DNA from: an uncultured Erythrobacter sp.
GTDB lineage: Bacteria; Pseudomonadota; Alphaproteobacteria; Sphingomonadales; Sphingomonadaceae
Assembly (NCBI GenBank): GCA_947503275.1
Contig: CANNCZ010000001.1
Coordinates: 1,054,001 to 1,118,000, forward strand
Direction of reading: 5' to 3'
Length of the DNA: 64,000 nt
Each line of letters begins with the position of its first letter. Position 1 is the first letter of the stretch. The notes below the pieces were generated by a model. That model did not search any database, was not told the DNA's origin, and was given only the letters and a program-made list of their open reading frames with translations. The translations under genes were made by a program, and so were the position numbers. This document shows positions 47,785 to 56,566 of the stretch, piece by piece.

Positions 47785-49458
47785 TCACGCACAAAGGCCC
47801 TGCAAAAACCAATCAGGCGCCCCTCCACGCCCATCGCCTGCAACGCCATGGCGATAAATCCAATAACGCCGCCCGTGTTCATCCTCGATCTGGTAATAAT
47901 CGCGCAGCCGAGCGGTTGATCTCTGCCGCCACCATTCAGGCGCAATACGCTCCGGCCCCTCTACCCGCACGACATCATGCACATTCCCGCGCCATCGGAA
48001 CCGCTGGGGATAGCCATCGGGCGATGCATAAAGCACCGCAATCCGTTCAGGTTTGTCCAACAGTTTCAATGGCCTTTGATGAAAGGCAAAGCCGTTTTGC
48101 GACACGGGCTCCTGCTCCAGCGCAGGCTGCCAGTTTTGTGCGCGTTCGGGCAGATGGCTCGCACCAAGCACGGGTCTGCGCACAGCTTGTGAACCAAGGC
48201 GCACGGTCAATCGGTCGATACAGGCAGACAGCGAAGTGCCATGGCGCTCCGCTGCGGCCTCAACATCGCCCTGCCTATGGGAAAGTGACTCGACCCAGCT
48301 TGCGCGCAGCCGCACGGTCTCAATCCCGAAACCTGCATCAATCCCTTCCAGCTTTTCTGCAAACAATCGCGTGATATGCGCAGGATCACGCGTAGCCGCT
48401 GCTAGCTCAAGCCGCCGTACAATTACCTCTCCATCGACCCGCCATAATCCCAGTTCAAGCCGCCGCGCGCCCTCCCCACGCGCCTCCAAGCTGCGCGCCA
48501 TATCTTCGGCAAGATCAGACAGCACTTGATCGAGCAACGCGCGGTGACGAAGCGGCTCCATCAAACGGCGCTGAACCAGCGGCATATCCGGTGCAACCAC
48601 TGGCAAGAGTGGCTCAGGCACGCGGCCCAGCAATTGATCAAGCCGGACCAGCGGATTGGCAGAGGGGGATTTGCGATTGCGAAACCGGCGGTGCAGCGCA
48701 TCACGGGCTGCCGCCTCAGAACGATTGACCGCACCCGAAGTGATATCGGCAAGGTCACCCAAGCGCTTTAACCCAAGCCGGCGCAAAACAGTGAGCACAT
48801 CGCTATCAAGCCGCAAGGCAGCCACCGGCAGATCGGTAAGCGCGCGCATGGTCGCATCGTGCCCATTGATGATCGCTGGCTGTGAATCTGAGGGCCCAAA
48901 ATGAGAAAGTGCCCATGCCGCCCCTGCCGTCGGTGCAATCGCAGCGCGCACCGCAATTTTGCGTTTTGCAAAGGCCGCTGTGACATCAGCCAGTAGCCGC
49001 TGTTCCCCACCGAACAAATGCGCCGCTGCGGTGGTATCAACCAGCAACCCATCGGGCGGATCAAGCGCACTCCATGGCCCCCAACGCTGTGCCCAAACAG
49101 CCAGTTTCTCCAACAAGGCAAGATCGCCCGCCGGGTCAGCCGGGGCGGTCTGTATCTGAGGGCAAAGCGTGCGCGCATCGGCCAACATCATGCTGACCTG
49201 AGCGCCCGCCAAACGCGCCGCATCGTTGATCGCATCAATACGCGGACCATGCGCAGTTTCTGTGATCAAAGCAGTGGGTTCAGCATCAGCGCCTTCGCCC
49301 AGTTTAAGCTCTTGCGACAGCCGCCAGCGATCGACCGACAGTCGGGCGCACCAAATGGCCAATATCCGGCGTGTTGGCGGGTTTTGGGCCTGTATATGTG
49401 GGTGTGTGGGTGTTGGGCGCGACTCCGGGCCGCCATGCGCGCAATTGTCTGTCTTCAT
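47785..49458 (-). CDS. imuB: SOS mutagenesis protein ImuB (Y-family polymerase-like)
   Basis: ImuB is a catalytically inactive Y-family-like protein that joins the ImuA-ImuB-DnaE2 translesion complex through the beta clamp. The 557-residue protein shows RRILAIWCARLSVDRWR near residue 30-46, the conserved DTTAAAHLFGGEQRLL near 145-160 and, at the far end, a C-terminal segment with the typical YWIYRHG. It shares a 155-base overlap with imuA because the only upstream-compatible start, ATG 49458, lies inside imuA; a TTG just before LAIWC would shorten the overlap. It follows imuA, and dnaE2 is in a separate LexA-linked operon. Confidence 0.88.
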   Translation of the reverse strand: MKTDNCAHGGPESRPTPTHPHIQAQNPPTRRILAIWCARLSVDRWRLSQELKLGEGADAEPTALITETAHGPRIDAINDAARLAGAQVSMMLADARTLCPQIQTAPADPAGDLALLEKLAVWAQRWGPWSALDPPDGLLVDTTAAAHLFGGEQRLLADVTAAFAKRKIAVRAAIAPTAGAAWALSHFGPSDSQPAIINGHDATMRALTDLPVAALRLDSDVLTVLRRLGLKRLGDLADITSGAVNRSEAAARDALHRRFRNRKSPSANPLVRLDQLLGRVPEPLLPVVAPDMPLVQRRLMEPLRHRALLDQVLSDLAEDMARSLEARGEGARRLELGLWRVDGEVIVRRLELAAATRDPAHITRLFAEKLEGIDAGFGIETVRLRASWVESLSHRQGDVEAAAERHGTSLSACIDRLTVRLGSQAVRRPVLGASHLPERAQNWQPALEQEPVSQNGFAFHQRPLKLLDKPERIAVLYASPDGYPQRFRWRGNVHDVVRVEGPERIAPEWWRQRSTARLRDYYQIEDEHGRRYWIYRHGVAGDGRGGAPDWFLQGLCA

Positions 49459-50200
49459 CGCTCAATTTCCATTGTCCAGGCGCATGGCTGCGAGCACGGA
49501 ACAACTCAACTTTCCATGCAGGGGCACCGGGCGCATCCGCATTCCAGCGGTCAGCCTCAGAAGGCGCGGCCTCCACCCGCCAGCGCATCCGGGCCGAGGA
49601 AAGATCAGCCTGCGCCTCCAACCGCACCAACCATAACGCCACCCCATGCTGCTCCGCGGTCAGGCTGAGGCGGCGTGATGCAGTGAAATCGAGCGCGCGC
49701 GGATTGCCCACAATCTCTCCGATCACACAAGCGAGATCACGGCATCGCAACCCTTCCTCAAGCGCGAACAGAGCATCCTCAGGGGTCGCAGCCTCAACAT
49801 GGATCAATCTATGCCGCAGTTCATCCGGCAGACCATGAAGATATGGCCGTCCACTGCGTTGGACCGCGCGCTTGTCCTGTACCCACAGAACCTGTCGGCG
49901 GTCTTCGGCTTCGGCAAGCGGGTCATGCCCCTCACCTGCAACGCGTCCGGCAACCCTCAAAGCATCGCGCGCCAAAGCCAGCGCCACCCCTGCCCCGCTG
50001 GCATCGCGCTCACCTGCAAAAATCTCGCTATGCAATGGTTGATCAGAAAGCCCCGGCCGCCAACGCCCCTCACGCGCTTTAGAAAGTGCGGTTATATCCT
50101 TGGCCGATAGGCACGGCACTGCCCCACCCCCTTTAGAACAGGAGGACACAGGAAAATGATCGAGCGCTTTGGCGCTGGGGGGAAGCAGAGGTTTGGTCAT
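49304..50200 (-). CDS. imuA: SOS mutagenesis protein ImuA
   Basis: ImuA is a RecA-like-fold accessory protein of the ImuA-ImuB-DnaE2 mutasome. The 298-residue protein shows the family's IHVEAATPEDALFALEEGLRCRDLACVIGEI (near 135-165) and LDFTASRRLSLTAEQHGVALWLVR patterns, with WKVELFRARSHAPGQW near the C-terminus. Start ATG 50200 is 34 bases downstream of a LexA box. The C-terminal 50 residues overlap imuB in another frame. The gene is the first of its operon. Confidence 0.85.
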   Translation of the reverse strand: MTKPLLPPSAKALDHFPVSSCSKGGGAVPCLSAKDITALSKAREGRWRPGLSDQPLHSEIFAGERDASGAGVALALARDALRVAGRVAGEGHDPLAEAEDRRQVLWVQDKRAVQRSGRPYLHGLPDELRHRLIHVEAATPEDALFALEEGLRCRDLACVIGEIVGNPRALDFTASRRLSLTAEQHGVALWLVRLEAQADLSSARMRWRVEAAPSEADRWNADAPGAPAWKVELFRARSHAPGQWKLSDEDRQLRAWRPGVAPNTHTPTYTGPKPANTPDIGHLVRPTVGRSLAAVARA

Positions 50201-50233
50201 AGGAACTCATAAAGACTCACCCGAGTCTCATTT

Positions 50234-50248
50234 GTTCCCACTATGTTC
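50234..50248 (-). promoter_or_regulatory. LexA (SOS) box before imuA-imuB
   Basis: GTTC-CCACTAT-GTTC is an exact match to the alphaproteobacterial GTTC-N7-GTTC SOS box, 34 bases upstream of the imuA ATG. It matches the box before the radical SAM-udgX-dnaE2 operon in spacing. Confidence 0.8.
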
Positions 50249-50293
50249 CATACTCAGAGAGCGATTGCAATGCCGCGTATCACTCCCTTTTTG

Positions 50294-51700
50294 TTAGGTG
50301 AACAACCCAAAAGCCAAAATCACCGTCAGCACAATCGGGCAAACATAGCGCACCAATGCGCGCCATGTCTGGTGGAGAGCGCCATCAAGGCCATTCTCAT
50401 CATCAATCAAACGTGCATCCGCGATCCAGCCGACAAAGATACAGGTTAGGATTGCACCAATTGGCATGAACAGTTTCGCCGTCACCCCATCGAGCGCGTC
50501 AAAGAAGTTCGCCTCTGCAAAGATCGGGATGAAGCTCAACGGATAGAATTCCGGCAATTCGTTGAACGACAAAGCAGACAGCACACCCAAGATCGCCGCC
50601 CCAATTCCCACGATAATTGTCGCGACTGGGCGCGGCAGCTTGAATTTCTCAAGCACAGTGGCTGTCGGTGCCTCCAGCAGCGAAACCGAACTGGTCAGAG
50701 CTGCAAAAAACACCATCATGAAAAACAGCAGCCCGATCAACGAACCAAAAGGCATCGCTTGAAACGCAATCGGCAATGACTGGAACATCAAGCCCGGCCC
50801 TGCGCTGGCTGAAAGACCCGCTGCAAAAACAATCGGGAAAATCGCCAGTCCGGCCAGCAAGGCCACCCCGGTATCCGCACCCGCGATAATACCAGAGGTT
50901 TCCCCCAAATTGGTCTCGCGGCTGGCATAGGCGCCGTAGGTCATCATCCCTGCGACGCCTAAAGACAGCGAGAAGAAGGCCTGACCCACAGCCGCAAGCA
51001 TCACCTCGCCGGTGAGCTTGGAGAAATCAAAGGTGAAGAGATACGCAACCGCTTCGCTGAAATTGCCTGTGAATGCGCCGTAAATCGTGATCGCCAAAAA
51101 CAGCACAAAGAACATCGGCATCAGATAAACCGCGACCCATTCAATCCCGCTCGAAATACCGCGTGCGACGAAGAACACCGTCACTGCTAAAAAACCGAGA
51201 TTGAGGCCAACCATTAGGCCGCCATTGCCAAACAGCCCCGGCAGCAAGTTCTCAATATCGCCCGCCTCGCGCCCTTCAAATGCGCCGCCGGTTAGTCCGG
51301 TTTGAAACAGATCCTGAGCAAAAACGCCGATATAATAGACAACCCAGCCACCCACTACGCAGTAAAAGCTGAGGATTAGGAAGGCGGCGAACGCGCCCAT
51401 AGAGCCCAAAATGCTCCAACCTCCAGACGCATTAGAATCGCGCGCCACGCGGCGGACACTTTCAGGGGCAGAGGCTTGCCCATGTCGCCCAATCAAAACT
51501 TCGGACAACAAGACCGGCAAACCAATCAACAGCACGCAGAAAATATAGAACAACACAAAAGCGCCGCCGCCGTTCTCACCTGCTTCGGCAGGGAAACGCC
51601 ACATATTTCCAAGGCCAACCGCTGAACCGACTGCGGCCAGAATAAACGCCGAGCGTGAGGACCAGCCCTCGCGCGTGGATGAACCGGTGGATGTAACCAT
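50294..51700 (-). CDS. Neurotransmitter:sodium symporter (NSS/SNF) family transporter
   Basis: The 468-residue protein opens with WSSRSAFILAAVGSAVGLGNMWRFPAEAGENGGGAF, the NSS family signature that forms the sodium and substrate sites (unwound helix 1). Eleven or twelve membrane helices are countable. Members take up amino acids or related compounds with sodium; bacterial ones are often tyrosine, tryptophan or leucine transporters, and no substrate can be assigned. It is transcribed toward imuA, 46 bases from the LexA box, and starts divergent from panB with about 140 bases between. Confidence 0.88.
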   Translation of the reverse strand: MVTSTGSSTREGWSSRSAFILAAVGSAVGLGNMWRFPAEAGENGGGAFVLFYIFCVLLIGLPVLLSEVLIGRHGQASAPESVRRVARDSNASGGWSILGSMGAFAAFLILSFYCVVGGWVVYYIGVFAQDLFQTGLTGGAFEGREAGDIENLLPGLFGNGGLMVGLNLGFLAVTVFFVARGISSGIEWVAVYLMPMFFVLFLAITIYGAFTGNFSEAVAYLFTFDFSKLTGEVMLAAVGQAFFSLSLGVAGMMTYGAYASRETNLGETSGIIAGADTGVALLAGLAIFPIVFAAGLSASAGPGLMFQSLPIAFQAMPFGSLIGLLFFMMVFFAALTSSVSLLEAPTATVLEKFKLPRPVATIIVGIGAAILGVLSALSFNELPEFYPLSFIPIFAEANFFDALDGVTAKLFMPIGAILTCIFVGWIADARLIDDENGLDGALHQTWRALVRYVCPIVLTVILAFGLFT

Positions 51701-51841
51701 GATGTTCGAAAATTCCCCTGGCGACCCGCCTGTTCGCGCGGTCTGTTATAAAGCCTATGTGCAACGAAACCGCCCGCGCGCCAAGGGGCCAATTGCGGTG
51801 ATGCTTTGCGTTTGCACGGCGGAGCGCTAAATGCTGCATCC

Positions 51842-52714
51842 ATGTCGACAACATTTCAGCTCGATACGAGCACCAGCAGAGCCAATCCCACACCAAAACC
51901 CATGCGGCGGCTGACCGTGCCGCGTGTTCGTGCGCGAAAGAAGGATGGGGTGACCGAAAAGCCCTTGGTGATGCTGACCGCCTATACGGCGCGTCAGGCC
52001 CAATTGCTGGATGCGCATTGTGATCTGTTGCTGGTCGGAGATTCGCTGGGCCAAGTGATCTATGGCTTACCCTCCACCATTCCCGTTACGTTGGAGATGA
52101 TGGCCAATCACGGCGCAGCAGTTGTGCGCGGCAGCTACCATTCCGTAGTCGTCGTCGATATGCCATTTGGGTCATACGAAGCTTCCAAAGAGCAAGCATT
52201 TGAAAGCGCGTCCTATTTGCTCAAGCAAACGGGCGCGGCAGCGGTGAAGCTTGAAGGTGGAGAGGCAATGGCCGAGACAGTCGAGTTCCTCAATTCACGC
52301 GGAATTCCGGTAATGGGGCATGTCGGACTGACTCCGCAGGCGGTCAATGTGCTTGGCGGCTATGCTGCACGTGGGCGCTCAGATACGGAGGCTGATAAGA
52401 TTGTCAGCGATTCCGTCTCACTCGATAAAGCGGGTGCGTTTGCCATCGTGATCGAAGGGGTTGTGGAGCCTATCGCAATCGCTGCGACCAAAGCGGTGTC
52501 CTGCCCCACAATCGGCATCGGAGCCTCTGCACAATGCGACGGGCAAGTGTTGGTGACTGAAGACATGCTCGGCATGTTTGAACGCGTGCCCCGCTTTGTG
52601 AAACGCTATGACGATATCGCCAGCATGATCGACAAAACGGTCGCGACCTATGCCGAGGAAGTGCGAGATCGCAGTTTTCCGGGCGAAGAACAGACCTACC
52701 AGCCCAAGGACTAA
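51842..52714 (+). CDS. panB: 3-methyl-2-oxobutanoate hydroxymethyltransferase
   Basis: PanB transfers a hydroxymethyl group from methylene-tetrahydrofolate to 2-oxoisovalerate in pantothenate synthesis. The 290-residue protein shows the metal and substrate motifs [13 protein letters not shown] near 62-74, [13 protein letters not shown] near 100-112, [11 protein letters not shown] near 131-141, [14 protein letters not shown], and [26 protein letters not shown] short basic N-terminal extension precedes the barrel. ATG at 51842 is preferred over one 12 codons earlier. Its stop overlaps the convergent transporter's stop by four bases. Confidence 0.94.
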   Translation: MSTTFQLDTSTSRANPTPKPMRRLTVPRVRARKKDGVTEKPLVMLTAYTARQAQLLDAHCDLLLVGDSLGQVIYGLPSTIPVTLEMMANHGAAVVRGSYHSVVVVDMPFGSYEASKEQAFESASYLLKQTGAAAVKLEGGEAMAETVEFLNSRGIPVMGHVGLTPQAVNVLGGYAARGRSDTEADKIVSDSVSLDKAGAFAIVIEGVVEPIAIAATKAVSCPTIGIGASAQCDGQVLVTEDMLGMFERVPRFVKRYDDIASMIDKTVATYAEEVRDRSFPGEEQTYQPKD

Positions 52715-53670
52715 TCGCGTGCCAAGATTCCTGCCAGCGGCGCTGCGATCATCAATTGCAGCAGGTGGTAGAGCAAGAGCGGCGCGATAACGAAACCTGC
52801 AACCTCGGCAGGAAACATAATCGCGGCAAGCGGCGCGCCGATGGCAACGCTCTTTTGCGCACCCGCAAATAGGAACGCGGTGCGGTCGGCGTGCGGCAAT
52901 CGCAGCAAACCGCCAGAAATCCATGCGCCGCCCGAAGCCGCGATCAGATAGACGATCACAATCGCGATCAAAGCGGCCCAACCAAGCGCGCCAAACATGG
53001 TGCCCAAACCCTGCTCCACAGCGCCAGAGAATGCGACAAACACTGCGATCCCGATAACTGCCCGGTCGAGCCAAGCAACCTGAGACTTACGCTCTTTCAG
53101 CCAGTCAATCGTCCAACCCTGCACCACCTGTCCGATGACGAAAGGCAGGATCAGGATCAGGCCGATGCGCATGATCGTCTCTCCGCCAATCTCCGCCGCA
53201 TCGCTGCCTGCAAGGACAGCGAATAGCGGCGCGGTGACGAAGACACCTGCAATGTTAATCAAAGCTGCGCCCACCACCGAAAGCGCGACATTGCCGCCTG
53301 CAAGGCTGGTGTAAGAGGTCGCTGATTGCACCGTTGACGGCAGCGTGCCGAGATAGAGGAAGCCAAGCGCGACCATCGCGGGCAGCATCATGCTGGCAAT
53401 GTGTGACAGGCCCAGCCCAATCAAAGGCATCGCCCCAAACACCCATAGGAACAGCGGCAAAAAGAAGCGCCAATTGGTAACCCCACGCGCAATCTCACCG
53501 CGCGCAATCCGCATTCCGTTCACCAGAAACAACACAAATATCGCTCCGTTCGAAATGATCTGAGCGGTCTCGCGCGCTTCACCTCCCGCCGGTATCACCA
53601 TCGCCAGAGCGGTCGCGATCAACAGCACCGCGATCATGGGATCACCCAACAATGAGAGACGTGAGAGCAT
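52711..53670 (-). CDS. Bile acid:sodium symporter (SBF/YfeH-like) family transporter
   Basis: This 319-residue membrane protein has nine or ten hydrophobic segments and the SBF-like signature near the crossover, [31 protein letters not shown], in which the S/T-rich stretch and the NxA-type break correspond to the sodium site. The later [23 protein letters not shown] matches the second repeat. The YfeH-type branch transports unknown organic anions. It is convergent with panB, whose stop overlaps its own. Confidence 0.8.
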   Translation of the reverse strand: MLSRLSLLGDPMIAVLLIATALAMVIPAGGEARETAQIISNGAIFVLFLVNGMRIARGEIARGVTNWRFFLPLFLWVFGAMPLIGLGLSHIASMMLPAMVALGFLYLGTLPSTVQSATSYTSLAGGNVALSVVGAALINIAGVFVTAPLFAVLAGSDAAEIGGETIMRIGLILILPFVIGQVVQGWTIDWLKERKSQVAWLDRAVIGIAVFVAFSGAVEQGLGTMFGALGWAALIAIVIVYLIAASGGAWISGGLLRLPHADRTAFLFAGAQKSVAIGAPLAAIMFPAEVAGFVIAPLLLYHLLQLMIAAPLAGILARD

Positions 53671-53718
53671 GGAGCGCGCCCCTGCCCGTTCATCTGAGAA
53701 AAGTCGAGTGATCAGCCG

Positions 53719-55209
53719 CTATTGCGCGACAAAGTTACCCGGAATCAGCTCGCCGCGCATTCCATCGAACCGGGCCGCTTCATCGTCTCGTTCGAGACCC
53801 CGCGCCGCATCAGCGCGCAAAGCCAGCACTTCCAGATCATTGCCCACACCAAGCTCGATCGCATTGTCGAGTAGCACAGCAACCCGCAACCAATCCTCTC
53901 GCTCCGCGCTGTTTTGAGCCAGCAACAACAATGCATCGGTGTTGTGCGGATCACCGGCAACATAGCGCGACAATACAACGTCAGCCGCAACATCATCACC
54001 GATACCGCGATAGGCGACGATGATTTTGCGGGTCAGCGGCCATGACCGGCGCACCCGTGCTGCGACTTCGTAGAGCTCTAACGCTCGACGTGAATCACCG
54101 CCAGCCAACGCCGCATCGCCTGCAAGCGAATAGAAATCGCCTGAACCCGGCACACGATCCAATGACGCACGCGCGGCGCGCTGTGCGCCCGCGGCATTGC
54201 CGGACCTTACAAGATCGCGAAGTTGTGCAGTCGCGGCAGGCAGTGAACCGCCAGTTTCGAGCACAATCCGCTCATCAGAAGGGGTTTGCGCGGAGGTCGT
54301 CAAAGCACGTTCTATGAACGGAATGGCGCGGTTTCTCTCACCCAAACGCTCTAAACTACGCCCCACAAGCATAACCAGATAAGCCGAAGCCTCTGGCCGC
54401 GAAGCGCGTGCAGAAAAGTGGTCTACCAACTCTCTGTCGCGTCCGCCCAGCCACAAGGCACGGGCAAGCAGTTCATTGACGCGCATATTGCTCGGTTGCC
54501 GCTGAGCGAGTTCGTCGAGCGTTTCCACCGCCGTATCGAAATTGCCCTGCTGCATCTCGACAATCGCAGCCAACATCATGGCCGCCGGGACACCATCAGC
54601 ACTCTGCCCGCTGCGCGCCAACAAATTGCTGGCCAGCACAGGATCTCCGCCACGCGCAGCAAGGACGGCTTGGAGGTAATGAACCTGTCCAAAGTCGGGG
54701 GCAAATTCCGCCAATTCGCGCACCACGGTGAGCATGTCAGAATACCGCCCAAGATCGCCCAAAGTCGCCGCATATTCGGCCAAAACCTCTGGATTACGCG
54801 GGTCTGCAGTGGCTGCGGCTTCGAACCAGACGAGCGATTCTGCAAGCCCATTCGCATCGCGCACCAATTGGGCGCGCAACAACAATGCAGGCGCATATTC
54901 AGGGTTGAGGAGCAGCGCGTAATCCGCCGCTTCGATAGCCGTCAGATGTTCACCACCGCGAAACCGCAGCCGTGAAATATCGACCCACAGCCCGGGGTTC
55001 TCAGGGTCGATTTCGCGGGCCTGATCATACATCCTGCCAGCGTCGGCCAAATTACCATCACGCATCGCCAAGCGCGCATCATCGACCAACTCTAGGAAGG
55101 CCGGTTCACCTTGGATCGCAGAATTGCTGCTCACGCTTTCTTCGCTCGAGCAGGCACTCAGCGTCCCGTAGACCGCAATAGCGGCGACAAGGATCGAGAT
55201 CTTACGCAT
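53719..55209 (-). CDS. TPR-repeat lipoprotein of the XrtA/PEP-CTERM region
   Basis: The 496-residue protein has a lipoprotein signal (lipobox ending at C20, TLSAC) and about eight to ten tetratricopeptide-like helix pairs (for example NLADAGRMYDQAREIDPENP near 53-72, SLVWFEAAATADPRNPEVLAEYA near 126-148). It is the last of a minus-strand operon with PrsR, PrsK and an XrtA-type sugar transferase, so it is a candidate PrsT-like secretion protein, though it is clearly shorter than the roughly 900-residue PrsT I recall. Its start overlaps the stop of prsR by eight bases. Role in exopolysaccharide export is inference. Confidence 0.7.
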   Translation of the reverse strand: MRKISILVAAIAVYGTLSACSSEESVSSNSAIQGEPAFLELVDDARLAMRDGNLADAGRMYDQAREIDPENPGLWVDISRLRFRGGEHLTAIEAADYALLLNPEYAPALLLRAQLVRDANGLAESLVWFEAAATADPRNPEVLAEYAATLGDLGRYSDMLTVVRELAEFAPDFGQVHYLQAVLAARGGDPVLASNLLARSGQSADGVPAAMMLAAIVEMQQGNFDTAVETLDELAQRQPSNMRVNELLARALWLGGRDRELVDHFSARASRPEASAYLVMLVGRSLERLGERNRAIPFIERALTTSAQTPSDERIVLETGGSLPAATAQLRDLVRSGNAAGAQRAARASLDRVPGSGDFYSLAGDAALAGGDSRRALELYEVAARVRRSWPLTRKIIVAYRGIGDDVAADVVLSRYVAGDPHNTDALLLLAQNSAEREDWLRVAVLLDNAIELGVGNDLEVLALRADAARGLERDDEAARFDGMRGELIPGNFVAQ

Positions 55210-56566
55210 GAAGATCGTATTGTTTCAGAAGATCATAAAGCGTCGGCCTGCTGATCCCCAGCAACTTGGCAGTGCTGGAAATATTGCCTTCACTACGCGC
55301 GAGCGCATGACGAATAACCCGTCGATCCGCTGCTTCACGTGCGGCTTTCAGGTTCAGCACTTCGGCTGACTCTTCCTCGCCATCATCAAAGTCAAGATCG
55401 GCAGCATTCACCAATTTGCCATCCGCCATGATAACCGCACGTTTGACCCGGTTCTCCAACTCGCGGACATTGCCCGGCCAATCATGCGCATCAATCGCCG
55501 CCAACGCATCGGGCGCAAAGCCAGTGACCGTCGGGTTCATCTCGGTTGAGAAGCGTTTGAGGAATGCCTTGCCCAAGAGAACCGCGTCACCGTGACGCTC
55601 TGCGAGACTGGGAATGCGCACCACGATTTCGGCCAAGCGGTAGAATAAATCTTCGCGGAACGTACCTGCGCCGATCATGGATTCAAGGTCCTGATGCGTT
55701 GCGCAAACAATGCGAGTGTCGACTGCGATTGTCTTGCGTCCGCCGATCCGTTCAATCGTGCGTTCTTGCAAGAACCGCAGCAATTTAACCTGAAGCGGCA
55801 ACGGAATGTCGCCAACCTCATCAAGGAACAGCGTACCGCCATTGGCGCTTTCGATCTTGCCTTCGGTGGTTTTGACAGCGCCCGTAAACGCGCCCTTTTC
55901 GTGCCCGAACAATTCACTTTCGAGTAGGTTTTCAGGGATCGCCGCGCAGTTAATCGCGACAAAGGGTTTGTCGGAACGATTGCTGGCATCGTGCAGCCCT
56001 TGTGCAAGCAGTTCCTTGCCCGTTCCACTTGCGCCCAAAAGCATCACAGAAACACTGGTCGAAGCGACGCGTTCTATCGTTCGCGCAACCTTCACCATCT
56101 CCGGCGCGCCCGTGATCAGGCGACCAAGGACCGTCTTGTCTTCGCTTGCATGAGCGACAAGGCGGCGATTTTCATCCTCTATCTGGTGCAGGTTGAACGC
56201 CCGGCGCACAATCAGCCCAAGCGCATCAATATCAACCGGCTTTTGATAGAAGTCGTAAGCCCCGTGCTCAATCGCTTGCAGTGCACTTTCACGCGCGCCG
56301 TGGCCGCTGGCAACGATGACCTTAGTATCCGGCTTCAATTCCATGATCGCATCAAGGACGGCAAAGCCCTCTGTGGTCCCATCGGGATCAGGTGGTAGAC
56401 CGAGATCAAGCGTCACCACCGATGGCATTTCACTGCGCAGAGCCGCAACCGCGCTGTCACGGTCGCCTGCGATCACGACTTCGAAATCGTCATAGGCCCA
56501 TTTGAGTTGCGCTTGCAGGCCCTCATCATCCTCGATGACAAGCAAGGTGGGTTTCTTGTCAGCCAT
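55202..56566 (-). CDS. prsR: PEP-CTERM system sigma-54 response regulator PrsR
   Basis: PrsR is a sigma-54-dependent activator linked to PEP-CTERM/EPS genes. The 454-residue protein has a receiver with IEDDE and phosphoacceptor D54 (VVTLDLGLPPD), an AAA+ domain with Walker A LLGASGTGKELLAQ, the sigma-54 contact loop HEKGAFTGA, Walker B GGTLFLDEVGDI, and a Fis-type helix-turn-helix at the end (SRPTLYDLLKQYDLHA). It overlaps the prsK stop by one base, giving kinase-regulator pairing. The sigma-54 promoter it acts on was not found in the window. Confidence 0.92.
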   Translation of the reverse strand: MADKKPTLLVIEDDEGLQAQLKWAYDDFEVVIAGDRDSAVAALRSEMPSVVTLDLGLPPDPDGTTEGFAVLDAIMELKPDTKVIVASGHGARESALQAIEHGAYDFYQKPVDIDALGLIVRRAFNLHQIEDENRRLVAHASEDKTVLGRLITGAPEMVKVARTIERVASTSVSVMLLGASGTGKELLAQGLHDASNRSDKPFVAINCAAIPENLLESELFGHEKGAFTGAVKTTEGKIESANGGTLFLDEVGDIPLPLQVKLLRFLQERTIERIGGRKTIAVDTRIVCATHQDLESMIGAGTFREDLFYRLAEIVVRIPSLAERHGDAVLLGKAFLKRFSTEMNPTVTGFAPDALAAIDAHDWPGNVRELENRVKRAVIMADGKLVNAADLDFDDGEEESAEVLNLKAAREAADRRVIRHALARSEGNISSTAKLLGISRPTLYDLLKQYDLHA

